64,000 nucleotides of DNA from Cantharellus purpuraceus (GCA_025174535.1 JALBUN010000035.1:1-64000); one strand, 5' to 3'. Positions 41,655 through 52,097 are shown, numbered from the stretch's first letter. The notes: a model not told the origin generated them from the sequence alone. Numbers and translations are program-made.

Positions 41655-41798
41655 CTGGCATTATTTCTTATCGGCTCTCACTTATTGAGTATCTTGTTGT
41701 TGTGGCCTCGTCATCAGCGTTGCCCTCACAGAAGATCAAGCTCATAAGACGACCCCACACCTCATAACACTTTCCCTATTAACTACTTCACCGATACC

Positions 41799-42941
41799 AT
41801 GACTGATCAGCTCCCTGAAGCCTATTGGGACACTCTAGGTGAAAGTGGTGGCTTTCTGCGAGCGTTGTTCAACACCCAGGCGCAGCAGCTCCAGCAGCTG
41901 CAACTCCAGAACCAGCACCTCCAAAGCCAGTTCGCCAATGTCCAGAACAACCTAGCAGATGCTGCCACTGCTGCTGCCATCGCTGCAGCACAGACCATCT
42001 CTCAGACCACCTCATTTCCCACACCTTCTCCTACATCGTCATCCGTTCGCCCAATAAGGGCAGCTGAACCAGCCAAATTCAATGGAGATCGTGCAGAGAC
42101 AGAAGGTTTCATTCGCTCTATCAGGCTTGCCATTGCAGTCCAGCCTACATCTTTCCCAGATGAGCGGACCAAGATCCTCTATGCCCTCTCTTTTATGACA
42201 GGAGGTTCTGCTGAAGTATGGGCGCACAATGAGACACAGGCAGTCATTGACAGGACCTCACCGCTCTCCACCTTGGAGGAATTCATTAAGCAAGTGGAGA
42301 ACGCTTTTGGGGACCCTGACCGCTCTCGAACAGCACGAACAAAGCTACACGATCTTAGGATGACACCTGGCATGTCAGCGGATGAATACACGGCACAGTT
42401 TGAGATACTAGCAGGAAGGACTGGGTTTAATGATGCAGCACTGGAAGATGCCTATGCCCGAGGGCTCCCTGCAATGATTCTTGACAAGATCCATGCACAG
42501 CCATCCCTCCCATCCAATCTCAAGGCATGGAAGGAAGCGGCCTGTCAAATTGACCGCAACCACCGTCGTCTTCTAGAAGTGAGACGTGCTCAGACTTCCC
42601 TCACTCCTGCCCGCTCTACCCCATCCCGCCCTCACAGCACTCCGGTCATCTCTGTACCAACTACCTTGGCAACCTCTAATGGTGCTGCACCTATGGATAT
42701 TGACTCCAACCGCCATTGCATTGAGACTCGGACGTGCTATAACTGTGGAAAGCGTGGCCATATATCCCCAGCATGCCCTGAACCACGCAAGGAACGTATC
42801 CGAGCTGATCTCACACAAACAGCAATTGCAGGCATGATATCAGAGTCAGTAGCAGCTGCACTGAAGGCCAAGGAAGAAGCGCAGAAGGCAGTAATTCCAA
42901 AGCAAGAGGAGAAGCAGGATTTTCAGGCCAGTCAGCAGTGA
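41799..42941 (+). CDS. gag: G1a Gag
   Basis: 380 aa, ATG start in good context. Residues ~28-45 are a Gln/Leu coiled coil (QAQQLQQLQLQNQHLQSQF), followed by an Ala-rich linker and the Retrotrans_gag core (TKILYALSFMTGGSAEVWAH, LEEFIKQVENAFGDPDRS). A Pro/Ser linker precedes the zinc knuckle CYNCGKRGHISPAC near residue 310; the C-terminal helix is charged. It forms the virus-like particle and packages RNA. Its stop overlaps the next frame (gtga at 42938-42941), so protease is in the -1 frame, which suggests -1 frameshifting or reinitiation for Gag-Pol. Confidence 0.93.
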   Translation: MTDQLPEAYWDTLGESGGFLRALFNTQAQQLQQLQLQNQHLQSQFANVQNNLADAATAAAIAAAQTISQTTSFPTPSPTSSSVRPIRAAEPAKFNGDRAETEGFIRSIRLAIAVQPTSFPDERTKILYALSFMTGGSAEVWAHNETQAVIDRTSPLSTLEEFIKQVENAFGDPDRSRTARTKLHDLRMTPGMSADEYTAQFEILAGRTGFNDAALEDAYARGLPAMILDKIHAQPSLPSNLKAWKEAACQIDRNHRRLLEVRRAQTSLTPARSTPSRPHSTPVISVPTTLATSNGAAPMDIDSNRHCIETRTCYNCGKRGHISPACPEPRKERIRADLTQTAIAGMISESVAAALKAKEEAQKAVIPKQEEKQDFQASQQ

Positions 42942-43969
42942 AGAGCATGCCCTGCCTGACAAACCGGTTTTCAGTTCTTGAATCATGTACTGTAGGGCTC
43001 ACAAGCGATATGTTACACGCACACTCCCTTGTCCATCAGACTGAAACCAAAACAGCCATGCCTGAAAACCCTTCTCAACTTTCAGCTAAACATGATGACC
43101 CTCCTCGTCTCTACCTTCGATCTGCAGACATCCGTCGATGTACAAGAATTCCCATGAAAATCCACTCGGTAGACACTGGATACCCTCTAGCTGTGGATGC
43201 ACTCCTCGATAGTGGTGCTACAGGAATGTTCATTGATGCAGAATATGTCAAAGCAGAGAAACTTCGAACACGCCCTCTACCACGTGCCATACCTGTTTAT
43301 AACATTGATGGGACCCCAAATGAAGCAGGTTCAATCAAGGAAGAAGTCGATCTCATCTGCACATATGGGACCCATACTGAACGTGCCACATTTTCAGTCA
43401 CAAGCCTGGGAACCTTTGGCATAATTGTTGGGCACACCTGGCTTGTGAAGCACAACCCAGAGGTAGACTGGCGTACAGGAAAGGTACAGATGACTCGCTG
43501 CCCTGATTCATGTGGAGAAGTACCAGAACACAAAGAGCATTCGCTTGGTACAACTCCTTCAAATGGCAAGAACTCACACGGGCAACCCCAATACGAGGGA
43601 GACCGAACATTTGTTATCTTTGTAGAAGAAGACTTGGAGAATATCTATGCTGGTTCAACAGTTTCTCAACAGCTCGCACAGAAGGCTGCAGAATCCACTC
43701 CAGTCAAAACCTTTGAGGAGATTGTCCCAAAGGCGTACTGGGGATTTAAGGATGTTTTTGCAAAGGAGTCCTTTGACCAACTTCCACCTCGAAAACTGTG
43801 GGACCACGCTATTGAACTCACTCCAGGAGCACAACCCTTCAGCACAAAGGTCTATCCAATGTCCCCAAATGAGCAGAAGGAGTTGGACGCATTCCTTGAG
43901 GAGAACCTACGGAATCATCGTGATACGCCCTTCCAAGTCACCCATGGCATCCCCTGTCTTTTTTTGTGA
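42938..43969 (+). CDS. G1a protease region
   Basis: 343-codon frame. Retropepsin motif ALLDSGATGMFID near residue 90 holds the catalytic Asp, and FGIIVGHTWLVKHNPEVDW is the C-terminal protease segment. The rest (FEEIVPKAYWGFKDVFAKES, ELTPGAQPFSTKVYPMSPNE) is the protease/RT connector. The frame is lost after ENLRNHR, where an extra base near 43922 appears relative to the older copy at 22030, so the true continuation lies in another frame. Confidence 0.88.
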   Translation: MKSMPCLTNRFSVLESCTVGLTSDMLHAHSLVHQTETKTAMPENPSQLSAKHDDPPRLYLRSADIRRCTRIPMKIHSVDTGYPLAVDALLDSGATGMFIDAEYVKAEKLRTRPLPRAIPVYNIDGTPNEAGSIKEEVDLICTYGTHTERATFSVTSLGTFGIIVGHTWLVKHNPEVDWRTGKVQMTRCPDSCGEVPEHKEHSLGTTPSNGKNSHGQPQYEGDRTFVIFVEEDLENIYAGSTVSQQLAQKAAESTPVKTFEEIVPKAYWGFKDVFAKESFDQLPPRKLWDHAIELTPGAQPFSTKVYPMSPNEQKELDAFLEENLRNHRDTPFQVTHGIPCLFL

Positions 43970-46839
43970 AGAAGAAGGACGGTAATCTTCGTTTTGTGCA
44001 AGACTACCGCAAGCTGAATGATATCACAATCAAGAACGCCTACCCACTACCCCTGGTACCAGACATCATGAATAAAATTGCCGCAGCCAATGCCAAGTAC
44101 TTTACCAAGCTTGACATCCGATGGGGATATAACAATGTGCGTATTAAAGAGGGCGATGAGTGGAAGGCAGCCTTTCGAACCAATCGTGGTCTATTTGAAC
44201 CCCTGGTCATGTTCTTTGGTCTCACAAACAGCCCAGCAACCTTCCAGACGATGATGAATGGCATTTTCAAGGAGCTCATTGACGATGGCACTATGGTAGT
44301 GTTCATGGACGACATCCTCATTTTCACTGAATCCCTAGAACAACACCACACGATCGTGCAATCTGTCCTTGAAATTCTTCAGGCCAACCACCTGTACCTC
44401 AAACCAGAGAAATGCCTTTTCTCGCAACAGAAGGTAGATTATCTTGGATTGATTCTCTCACAGGGACAGGTAGCTATGGACCCAGTTAAGGTGGCTGGAG
44501 TCAGGGACTGGCCCACACCGCGCAATGTGACAGAAGTCAAATCCTTCCTGGGTTTCATCAATTTCTATCGTCGCTTCATTGAGGACTTCTCACATATCGC
44601 AAAGCCTCTGAATCGGTTAACAAAGGCAGATACACAGTGGTCTTGGATACCTGATGGCCCAGAACAAGAAGCCTTTGATAAACTCAAGCAGCTTGTCACG
44701 TCAACTCCAATCCTTGTCCTCCCAGATCAAACCAAGCATTTTCGACTAGAGACAGATGCTTCAGCATATGCAACAGGTGCTGTTCTATCTCAACTCTGTG
44801 ACGATGAGAAATGGAGGCCGGTAGGTTTTGTATCCAAGAGCCTTTCAGATGCAGAGCGCAACTATGCCATCCATGATAAGGAATTGCTCTCAGTCATCCG
44901 TGGACTAGAAGAATGGCGCCACATCTTGGAAGGGACCAAATACAAGATTGAAATCCTTAACGACCATCAAAACCTCACATATTTCCGTACAGCTCAAAAT
45001 CTCAATCGTCGACAAGCTCGCTGGTCACTATACCTTTCTCGTTTTGACTTTGAACTGATCCACCGTCCTGGACGACATTCAGCCAAACCTGATGCCCTCT
45101 CACGACGTGTAGATCATAAGCGGGGGGAGGAAGATAACCAGAACCAGATTCTTCTTGGCCCTGAGCTGTTCCACATCGATGCGACATCCACCTATCCAGG
45201 GCCAGAAGCTCAAATGATCACAGGAGAAGGAGACATATTCCTGGAACGTGTGCGGAATTGCACCAACAGAGATGAAAAGGTTGTAAAGGCTCTTAAGGAA
45301 CTTGGCCCCTCTCGGAATTTACGAGGACAGGAATGGACCGAGGAGAATGGACTCGTCCTCTATCGTGGCAAGGTATATGTCCCTCTTGACCCAAAATTGC
45401 GCCATGACATTGTAAGGGCACACCACGATACTCACATTACAGGTCACCCTGGTCGCTGGAGAACAACAGAACTTGTATCCCGCAGCTACTGGTGGCCTGG
45501 ATTTGGACGATACATTGCCAAATACGTCAAGGGATGTGACCTCTGCAATCGGACAAAAACTTTCCCTGCTCCTCCTATGGGTAAACTCCTGCCTAATCGT
45601 GTCCCAGATCGGAGGTGGCAAGTGATATCTGTTGACCTTATTGTAGAACTACCCATCAGCCATGGCTATGATGCACTCCTTGTCGTTGTGGACCGTCTTT
45701 CCAAACGAGCACATGTTATCCCTACCACCTCTGACATCAACTCCATAGGAGTTGCACGACTTTTCCGAGACCATGTGTGGAAACACCACGGCCTTCCTGA
45801 GGAGATCATCAGTGACCGTGGCACCCAGTTTGTCTCTCAATTTATGCGTGAGCTCAATAAGCTTTTGGGGATCAAGGTTGCAGCATCCACAGCATATCAT
45901 CCACAAACCGATGGTCAGACGGAAAGGGTCAATCAAGAAATTGAACAATACTTGAGGCTTTTCGTCAATCAGCGCCAGGATGACTGGATTGAGTGGGTTC
46001 CTCTTGCCGAATTCACATACAACAACCGCATCCACTCCTCCACGCAATCAACCCCCTTCATGCTTGATACAGGCCAACACCCAAGGCTTGGGTTAGAGCC
46101 AATCCGAGAGACACGACTTGAAGCACTGGAAGAATTCACTGAGCGTATGGAGACAGCCACCACTGAGGCTCGCTCCGCCCTGGAAAAGGCAGCAGATGAT
46201 ATGGCACAATTCTATGACGCCCATCGGCAAGCAGCCCCAGTATACAAACTTGGTGACAAGGTCTGGCTCAATGCACAAAATATCACCACCACCCGTCCAA
46301 CCAAGAAACTTGATCACAAATGGTTAGGACCGTATGTGATTAATAAAGTGGTCTCACGAAATGCCTATGGCCTACGACTTCCCCCAATCTTTGGCCGCAC
46401 TCATCCAGTGTTCTCTGTTGTCTTACTCCGTCCTTATGAAAAGGATCCCATCCCTGAACGCCAGTCATCTCCTCCACCACCTCCAGTCATTCGAGATGGA
46501 GTACAGGAATATGAAGTTGAGAAGATCCTTGACAGCAGAGTTTTCCGAGGAAGACTGGAATACCTGGTGCGTTGGAAGGGCTATGGAGCTGCTGACGACC
46601 TCTGGATCCCAGCTAAGGATGCCAGTGGGGCTAGAAGGCGCATTGCAGACTTCCATCAGGAAAATCCTGAAGCCCCAAGGCGTATTTCGGCAGCCACCTA
46701 TGCGGCTCTTCCCTTCAGACGCTTTGAGAACTTCACAGAACCTCCCAAACAGGTCCTCTTTGATTGGACAGCTGGCAGGAACCCAACACGTGGTATTGGA
46801 CACATTTCAGAGCTGCAGAATAGGCACAGTGAAGCTTAG
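43966..46839 (+). CDS. pol: G1a Pol: RT, RNase H, integrase, chromodomain
   Basis: 957-codon frame. RT: NLRFVQDYRKLNDITIKNAY, YFTKLDIRWGYNNVRI (first Asp) and VVFMDDILIFTES (FMDD). RNase H: RLETDASAYATGAVLSQ and AIHDKELLSVIRGLEEWRHI. Integrase zinc finger: HHDTHITGHPGRW ... CDLCNRTK. Core: ISVDLIVELP (D), IISDRGTQFVSQF (D), TDGQTERVNQEIEQYLR (E). C-terminus: a GPY/F-type segment (KWLGPYVINKVVS) and chromodomain YEVEKILDSRVFRGRLEYLV RWKGYG. All catalytic residues are present. The frame begins just after a T7 run (43959-43965) that seems to hold one extra base. The chromodomain probably targets integration to heterochromatin. Confidence 0.93.
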   Translation: MKKKDGNLRFVQDYRKLNDITIKNAYPLPLVPDIMNKIAAANAKYFTKLDIRWGYNNVRIKEGDEWKAAFRTNRGLFEPLVMFFGLTNSPATFQTMMNGIFKELIDDGTMVVFMDDILIFTESLEQHHTIVQSVLEILQANHLYLKPEKCLFSQQKVDYLGLILSQGQVAMDPVKVAGVRDWPTPRNVTEVKSFLGFINFYRRFIEDFSHIAKPLNRLTKADTQWSWIPDGPEQEAFDKLKQLVTSTPILVLPDQTKHFRLETDASAYATGAVLSQLCDDEKWRPVGFVSKSLSDAERNYAIHDKELLSVIRGLEEWRHILEGTKYKIEILNDHQNLTYFRTAQNLNRRQARWSLYLSRFDFELIHRPGRHSAKPDALSRRVDHKRGEEDNQNQILLGPELFHIDATSTYPGPEAQMITGEGDIFLERVRNCTNRDEKVVKALKELGPSRNLRGQEWTEENGLVLYRGKVYVPLDPKLRHDIVRAHHDTHITGHPGRWRTTELVSRSYWWPGFGRYIAKYVKGCDLCNRTKTFPAPPMGKLLPNRVPDRRWQVISVDLIVELPISHGYDALLVVVDRLSKRAHVIPTTSDINSIGVARLFRDHVWKHHGLPEEIISDRGTQFVSQFMRELNKLLGIKVAASTAYHPQTDGQTERVNQEIEQYLRLFVNQRQDDWIEWVPLAEFTYNNRIHSSTQSTPFMLDTGQHPRLGLEPIRETRLEALEEFTERMETATTEARSALEKAADDMAQFYDAHRQAAPVYKLGDKVWLNAQNITTTRPTKKLDHKWLGPYVINKVVSRNAYGLRLPPIFGRTHPVFSVVLLRPYEKDPIPERQSSPPPPPVIRDGVQEYEVEKILDSRVFRGRLEYLVRWKGYGAADDLWIPAKDASGARRRIADFHQENPEAPRRISAATYAALPFRRFENFTEPPKQVLFDWTAGRNPTRGIGHISELQNRHSEA

Positions 46840-46878
46840 CGCTCACCAAATTCATCCATGCCGAAATTCCACTAACTG

Positions 46879-46886
46879 TATATAAG
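46879..46886 (+). promoter_or_regulatory. Internal TATA box before the third ORF
   Basis: tatataag in ctgtatataagccag, 60 nt upstream of the ATG. The same element is kept in the decayed copy (24977-24984). Confidence 0.55.
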
Positions 46887-46945
46887 CCAGTGAATCCACT
46901 TCCCCTTCCTCAGTAAAACCATCATCGTTCACTACCCAACCCACC

Positions 46946-47383
46946 ATGCCTTACCAGTCTGAATCCACCCCTCTACGCTCACTCCGTTCCTACCCCTCAA
47001 TCACTTGGTCAGTTGACTCAAGGGATACTGCACGTGCTGTAGAGGATTATAACCTCCCATCTCCACCTCCACAAGTTCATTTCCCCTTCTGGCATCGTAA
47101 TCCATCCAGACGCCAGACATACTACATCGGGGACCCTCTATTCATCGGCAACTATGACATACCATATGCCTTCCAAGGGCTCGCCGGTAAAGTCACCTAT
47201 GAGGGAGGGGAGATGATACTTGGGGCAGTTTTCAGCACGAACAATCCCATATCCCCTGGAGAGTTCACCATCCCACTTTACCCCAAGGCAGAGAAGAGTC
47301 ACCATCAACACTCGTCATGGGCTCTACTTTGGCAGAGAGTGAGAAGGGACCTTGCAGAGTGCTTCAGGGTGTGTCTCTCTTGA
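46946..47383 (+). CDS. G1a third ORF, unknown function (145 aa)
   Basis: ATG in ccaccATGcc context. MPYQSESTPLRSLRSYPSIT, then WSVDSRDTARAVEDYNLPSP, RQTYYIGDPLFIGNYDIPYA and FQGLAGKVTYEGGEMILGAV, ending WALLWQRVRRDLAECFRVCL. No signal peptide, no membrane helix, no known domain; predicted as a small globular mixed alpha/beta protein. It has homologues at 25050-25480 (same family, decayed) and 26402-26806 (different family), so it is a conserved accessory gene and not chance open frame. It sits where env genes sit in errantiviruses, but nothing supports that role. Confidence 0.75.
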   Translation: MPYQSESTPLRSLRSYPSITWSVDSRDTARAVEDYNLPSPPPQVHFPFWHRNPSRRQTYYIGDPLFIGNYDIPYAFQGLAGKVTYEGGEMILGAVFSTNNPISPGEFTIPLYPKAEKSHHQHSSWALLWQRVRRDLAECFRVCLS

Positions 47384-47419
47384 GATGGATGGGACGATAG
47401 TGCATATCGAGACGACATG

Positions 47420-47436
47420 CATTAAGAGGGAGGTGA
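47420..47436 (+). other. Polypurine tract of G1a
   Basis: attaagagggaggtga immediately before the 3' LTR. This is the expected plus-strand primer. Confidence 0.7.
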
Positions 47437-47798
47437 TGTCAGGGTTCAAATAAGTCATATTCTATTTTTAGTATTTTCTCTTGACACCCCTATCAGCGCA
47501 GCCTGTCAGGGTGCGTCTCCCCTATTTCATTGCCCCTATCACTTCCCCTATCTTTCCTCCCCTATCTTGGTTCTCCTATCCGTCTCCATCATTTAGTATA
47601 AAGACTCGCCTTGGTGCAGTGTGATCCCCTCAGCTTGATCTCTGAGGATATCCGCTGTACCAGGTAAGTCCCATGTATTTATCAGAAACAGCTGTATAGA
47701 CTGAGGATATCCGCTGTACCAGCTGGCATTATTTCTTATCGGCTCTCACTTATTGAGTATCTTGTTGTTGTGGCCTCGTCATCAGCGTTGCCCTCACA
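47437..47798 (+). mobile_element. 3' LTR of G1a
   Basis: 362 bp, reads as identical to 41369-41730 when compared by eye. Confidence 0.95.
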
Positions 47799-47998
47799 GT
47801 CACATGGATTATCTTTACAAGAATGGGTGCCATTGGCTTTTGTGGTATATAACAGTCAAGGACACTGAGGCAGTTGAAAACTTGACAAGCCAACCTGGCA
47901 CAGAATGCAGGAACCATGTCTGAGGCACAGGGTCAGTACCAAGTGCAGAACATGGTCAAGGAGGACATCAGTTTGACTGGGTTATTGACAGAGGACAG
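47799..47998. other. Target-site flank of G1a, unassigned
   Basis: Continues the sequence interrupted by G1a (ctgaccacaggtcac / gtcacatggattatc). No gene recognised. It ends at the P LTR. Confidence 0.4.
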
Positions 47999-48273
47999 TG
48001 TAAGTACCCTAGGTATTATGGTAGAATATTATGAATATGCATATGTATTTGTATCTACAGCATTCCCTTAAGGAATGCTGCTTTCTTGGTAGCTATATGC
48101 ACCCATTGGGTGCATATATACAGTTATTATATAATCAGTGGACCCAAGTATACATGTGGATCCATGTGTAGTTAGAACAGAACTTAGATTTTAATCACAC
48201 CATATTGCATATAGCACAACCAATAAATTTGGTTGAGTTCTGTGTCAGTGTGAACTAAGTCACAATTCTTACA
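47999..48273 (+). mobile_element. 5' LTR of a P-family element
   Basis: 275 bp, TGTAAG to CTTACA. Hairpins at 48060-48078 (gcattcccttaaggaatgc) and 48109-48123 (gcacccattgggtgc). Homologous to 3728-3996. Confidence 0.82.
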
Positions 48274-48722
48274 TATTTTTGAACTTCCATAGGAAGAATC
48301 AGTTGATTCCCCCTCTTTATTGAAGCTTTCTAGCCAGTGCTAGAAAACTGGCTGTTGCTGGTGTACAGATGTATACCAACTCCTCCAATTACTCACACAA
48401 GTGAGTAACTAGTAGACTAACTTAGTTAGTCTACAGAAGCAGAAGAGAAAGAGTCATTATAATGATGACTTGAAGTAGAGCAAGTCATACTGGCAGTGCC
48501 CAGGACATCATAAATGATGAATAGTGGTGTGTAGCCAGCAGTAGAAGCTCCCATGAAGGGGAGCTAGATCCTAGAGAAGTCATAGGGACTTATCATAAGG
48601 AAGACTCTAGGAGAGAGTTGTCACATTCACAGACCACACAGACAATCATACAATAGATTATCTGTCAAACAAGAACCCCTCATCAAGTGGTTCTTTGATA
48701 AGAAAAGAAAGAAGGAGACAGT
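48274..48722 (+). other. P-element leader, hairpin-dense
   Basis: No ORF. Successive perfect or near-perfect short inverted repeats, for example ttactcacacaagtgagtaa (about 48393-48412) and gtcattataatgatgac (about 48451-48467). It joins, after removal of the F solo LTR, to 56726 onwards. Confidence 0.65.
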
Positions 48723-48852
48723 CGTTGTGAGATTAAGTAGATGAGTAGTAGACAGTAAAGTGAGAGCATAGAATTCCAATATATAATTGGAATTTTAGTG
48801 TTAAAAGCAGTGAGTCAGAGAGAAAAGTACAACTCTGATTGACTAGAGAATT

Positions 48853-49377
48853 TGTTATGACTATATTCATTAACGTCCAGATCCCCGTCCGATCCACTCA
48901 GATCCCCACACATATGAAATCTATACTCCATTTGGAAACTGCCGTCTCCATCTACCTGTCTGATTGTCACCGCTGATTCCGCCCATCCATCTCCAGTTCC
49001 AATTGATGCATCAGTATCACCATAGGAACCCAGACACCTGTCCCCATTGGACTCGGACATACTCATGTAAGGCCGTCAGCCTCGGAGACCCATCACCGGA
49101 GTAATTATTATTAGATTTCAAAATATGTATTTAAGTTGCCTGACTGGGACTTCATTCCCCAGTTTGAATATTGAATCATGCCTAGTTCCTAAGTCCGATC
49201 CTAACTCTCTAAGCCGTACTCTGTCTCCGAAATCTTGGACACTGGTATTAGTGAGGGCGCAGCACATAAGCTGAAGCCAAGTCCATCCTGACCCCCACGA
49301 TGTGCTCCGACTCTGACCTGACCTCCGACCCGAACTCCAACCCAATCTCCGACCCCAATTGGACCTAGTGCGTAACA
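48853..49377 (+). mobile_element. 5' LTR of G2e
   Basis: 525 bp, TGTTATGACTATATTC to GTGCGTAACA. Contains a ccgacc/cgaactcc tandem tract near its 3' end (about 49300-49360). Confidence 0.92.
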
Positions 49378-49742
49378 GTATATTCGAACTGCCATACTCA
49401 CTCCTACCAATGCCACAATCCACTGCCAATTCCAAATGCACACAAACCGTCAAGGTGCCCCCTCCCAGCATCGACACCATCCCTGAGGTCGTCGAAGAAC
49501 CAACAGACCGCATAGAGGCCATCAATGAAGAAGACGACACCCTGCCCTCTCCAAATCTGGCGCAAGCCATCTCCCTGCTTGCCAGCAGCATCCGTAACCC
49601 ACAAGCCCCTAAGTCCCAGACCAAGGTCTGAGAACCCAACCCCTTTGATGGCTCCGATCCACGAAAGCTCCAGCCATTCTTGGTGCAATGCCGGTTGAAT
49701 TTCCGTGACCGCCCCGATGCATTCACATCCGATCAGGCGAAG
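49378..49742 (+). pseudogene. G2e gag, N-terminal part
   Basis: PSIDTIPEVVEEPTDRIEAI and LAQAISLLASSIRNPQAPKS, then a TGA (49629-49631) and EPNPFDGSDPRKLQPFLVQC, RLNFRDRPDAFTSDQAK up to the M element. N-terminus of gypsy Gag before the core domain. Confidence 0.8.
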
Positions 49743-50306
49743 ACGCTTGTTCGGAATCATGTCAGTATACAATATTCTGATGTATAGGAGATATACATCA
49801 GGATTTCAATGATACATAAAGCCAGGGAGTTACAATTTGGATATCTTAAAAGATTTCGGATGTGTGAAATTTTCATAAATATAAACATATATTCTATATT
49901 TTAATAAACTTTAAAAGATAAGATATTTGGTTGAGATGAACATAATTATTTACATGGATATAATAGGAATGTATATATGAATATAATTGGTATTATATAG
50001 GGTATTTAGATATACAAATACCAGGTGGGGATTAAAGATAGTTCAAATTATGTTACAAGTATTGTATAAGAAAGAATCAATGATATTTGGATGTTCCCTC
50101 AAGAGAGTTGCCACCACTAAATCAGGAAAAAAAGAATTATTTTTGAGAATTATGCCAAAATATCAAAATATGTTTTAATCTAGTATATTGTGTAAAATTT
50201 GAGAATCATGTTGAAATATGAAAATAAGTTTGAATTGAAGTGTATTGTATAAAATTTGAGGAAAATAGGTTGTACATACGTATTTGTTGTATTTCTGAAT
50301 AAGCGT
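49743..50306. mobile_element. MITE-like element M, copy 3, without TSD
   Basis: 564 bp, ends acgcttgttcggaa and ttctgaataagcgt, reverse orientation relative to copy 2. Left flank is G2 gag and right flank is G2 RT, with no matching duplication, so roughly 1.6 kb or more of G2 was lost at this site. Confidence 0.85.
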
Positions 50307-51328
50307 CTAACCAATGCTCCAGCTGCCTTCTAGAGGTTCATGAATGATACCTTCGCCGACCTCCTCAATGTGACTGTCCTCGTTTACTTAGATGACATTT
50401 TGGTATATTTGGACAACGAAGAAGAACATCGGACACATGTCCGATCTGTACTCCAATGTCTCTGAAAACATGGCCTCTTCGCCCATGCTGACAAATTTGA
50501 ATTCCACTCCGACTCGGTCAAATACCTAGGCTATATCCTCTCCCCGGCAGGACTGACAATGTCCGATGACAAAATCAAAGCTATACAGGAATGGCTGGAA
50601 CCCTGAAAAGTCAAGGACGTACAGTCCTTCCTAGGGTTCGCCAACTTCTACTGCTGCTTCATTCATGGCTACTCCAATATCACCGTTCCGCTCACCCAAC
50701 TCACTAGGAAGGGTATCCAATGGAATTTCACTGATGAATGTAGACAGAGCTTTGAGACCTTGAAAAAGGCCTTTACTTCCGCTCCGATACTGACTCATTG
50801 GGTTCCAGACGTTCCTATCCTATTAGAGACCGACACCTCCAACTATGCACTTGCCGCGATCCTGTCCATCATCTCTCTGGATGGCAGACAAGTCCACCCG
50901 ATCGCTTTTCACTCGTGTACATTTACGCCCCCCGAACTGAACTATGATGTCCATGACAAAGAGCTCCTTGCCATATATGAAGCCTTCCAGATATGGAGAC
51001 ACTACCTTGAAGGCCCCTCCGATCCAGTGGACGTCATAACTGACCACAAGAACTTGGAATACTTCTCCACAATGAAACTGCTCACCTGGAGACAAGTCTG
51101 ATGGTCTGAATACCTATCTCAGTTCAATCTCATCATCCGTTTCCGCCCAGGTCGACTCAGAGCACTTTAACTAGACGATGGGATGTCTACCCTAAAGAGG
51201 GGAATAGCGACTATGCCACTGTAAACCCTCACAACTTTCGCCCTGTGTTTACTAACAAGCAGCTGGCATCGTCCCTACAAGCATCCACCCTCATGACTCC
51301 CACCCTCCGAGCTGTCACCATTATGGAC
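50307..51328 (+). pseudogene. G2e pol: RT (from palm) and RNase H
   Basis: [20 protein letters not shown] holds the RT active site YLDD. It continues with YLGYILSPAGLTMSDDKIKA, LGFANFYCCFIHGYSNITVP and RNase H (LLETDTSNYALAAILS, ELNYDVHDKELLAIYEAFQI). Several TGA stops (e.g. 50464, 50605) come from CGA/TGG. Interrupted at 51329. Confidence 0.88.
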
Positions 51329-52092
51329 TGTTATTTGAATAATGTGAATAATTGCCTTGCTGGGGTGTAGTGACGAGCAGAAGTCAGATAGAAAATGGAG
51401 CAGTGGTGTGAACACAATGTATGTGCAGTTGAATTTGAGATATATCTTGGGAGTATCCTCGTATGAAGTTTGATGGGATTTGGTGTAGTCTTCGTCTAGA
51501 TATTGACAATTTGAGCAGGGATGAGGAGCAGATGACTCAAATGAGAGTATATGCTTAATAAAAAAGTAGCCAGCAATTTTATGGCTTCGTAATTCGAGAT
51601 TCGAGTGGGATATGCAATATTCTAATAGAATATGCAAAAGCTAATAGAAATACGTGCTCGTTCTGGAGATATTCCAGATACGAATAGATTCAGACACACA
51701 GACAGAATAAGTGAGAGATAATTGCTCTATCTGTTCAAGTGCATTACAGACATGATTTATATATGATACTGAGTCCTATGAATGAATGAAGTCATTCGTG
51801 AATGTCCTGAGTCAATGATGGGATGGATGATGAGATGATGATGGGGAATATGTCCATGATGATGAAATGATGAAAATAAAAGCGAAATAATGTCCAGGAA
51901 GTTCTGGAACTCACAGGGGCTTCTCCTGTTCCCTATTCCATTCCTATAACCGTCCTCCTTTACCCCCTTCGCCCCTCCAAACCTCCTGAGCCTCCTATAT
52001 GCTCCTTTTCTTCCCCTGTCCCCTCTAATCCCCCTCTCCTCTCCTTGCTCCCCAGAAGTCCAGCAGCTAGATGTCCAGCAGCCGGAACAACA
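51329..52092 (-). mobile_element. Solo LTR, C2 family, TSD TGGAC
   Basis: 764 bp. TGTTATTTGAATAATG at the left and GGAACAACA at the right; exact duplication tggac (51324-51328, 52093-52097). The empty site is seen in G2b near 4090. Confidence 0.92.
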
Positions 52093-52097
52093 TGGAC

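Larger units (their letters stand above)
41369..41730 (+). mobile_element. 5' LTR of G1a
   Basis: TGTCAGGG to GCCCTCACA. U3 is pyrimidine-rich; TATA at 41529-41534. The leader contains a 22-bp direct repeat (41574-41595 and 41633-41654) separated by gtaagt...gtatag. Confidence 0.95.
41369..47798 (+). mobile_element. Complete Ty3/gypsy G1 element (G1a), TSD GTCAC
   Basis: 6430 bp. Two 362-bp LTRs that read as identical, flanked by gtcac (41364-41368 and 47799-47803). Order: 5' LTR, gag, protease, RT-RNase H-integrase-chromodomain, third ORF, PPT, 3' LTR. High CpG and identical LTRs indicate a very recent insertion. Two one-base insertions lie at the PR/RT junction (see pol). Confidence 0.96.

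Noticed and set aside
46946..47383. Envelope gene in G1 (errantivirus-like)
   Set aside because: No signal peptide, no transmembrane helix, no furin-like site, and only 145 aa.
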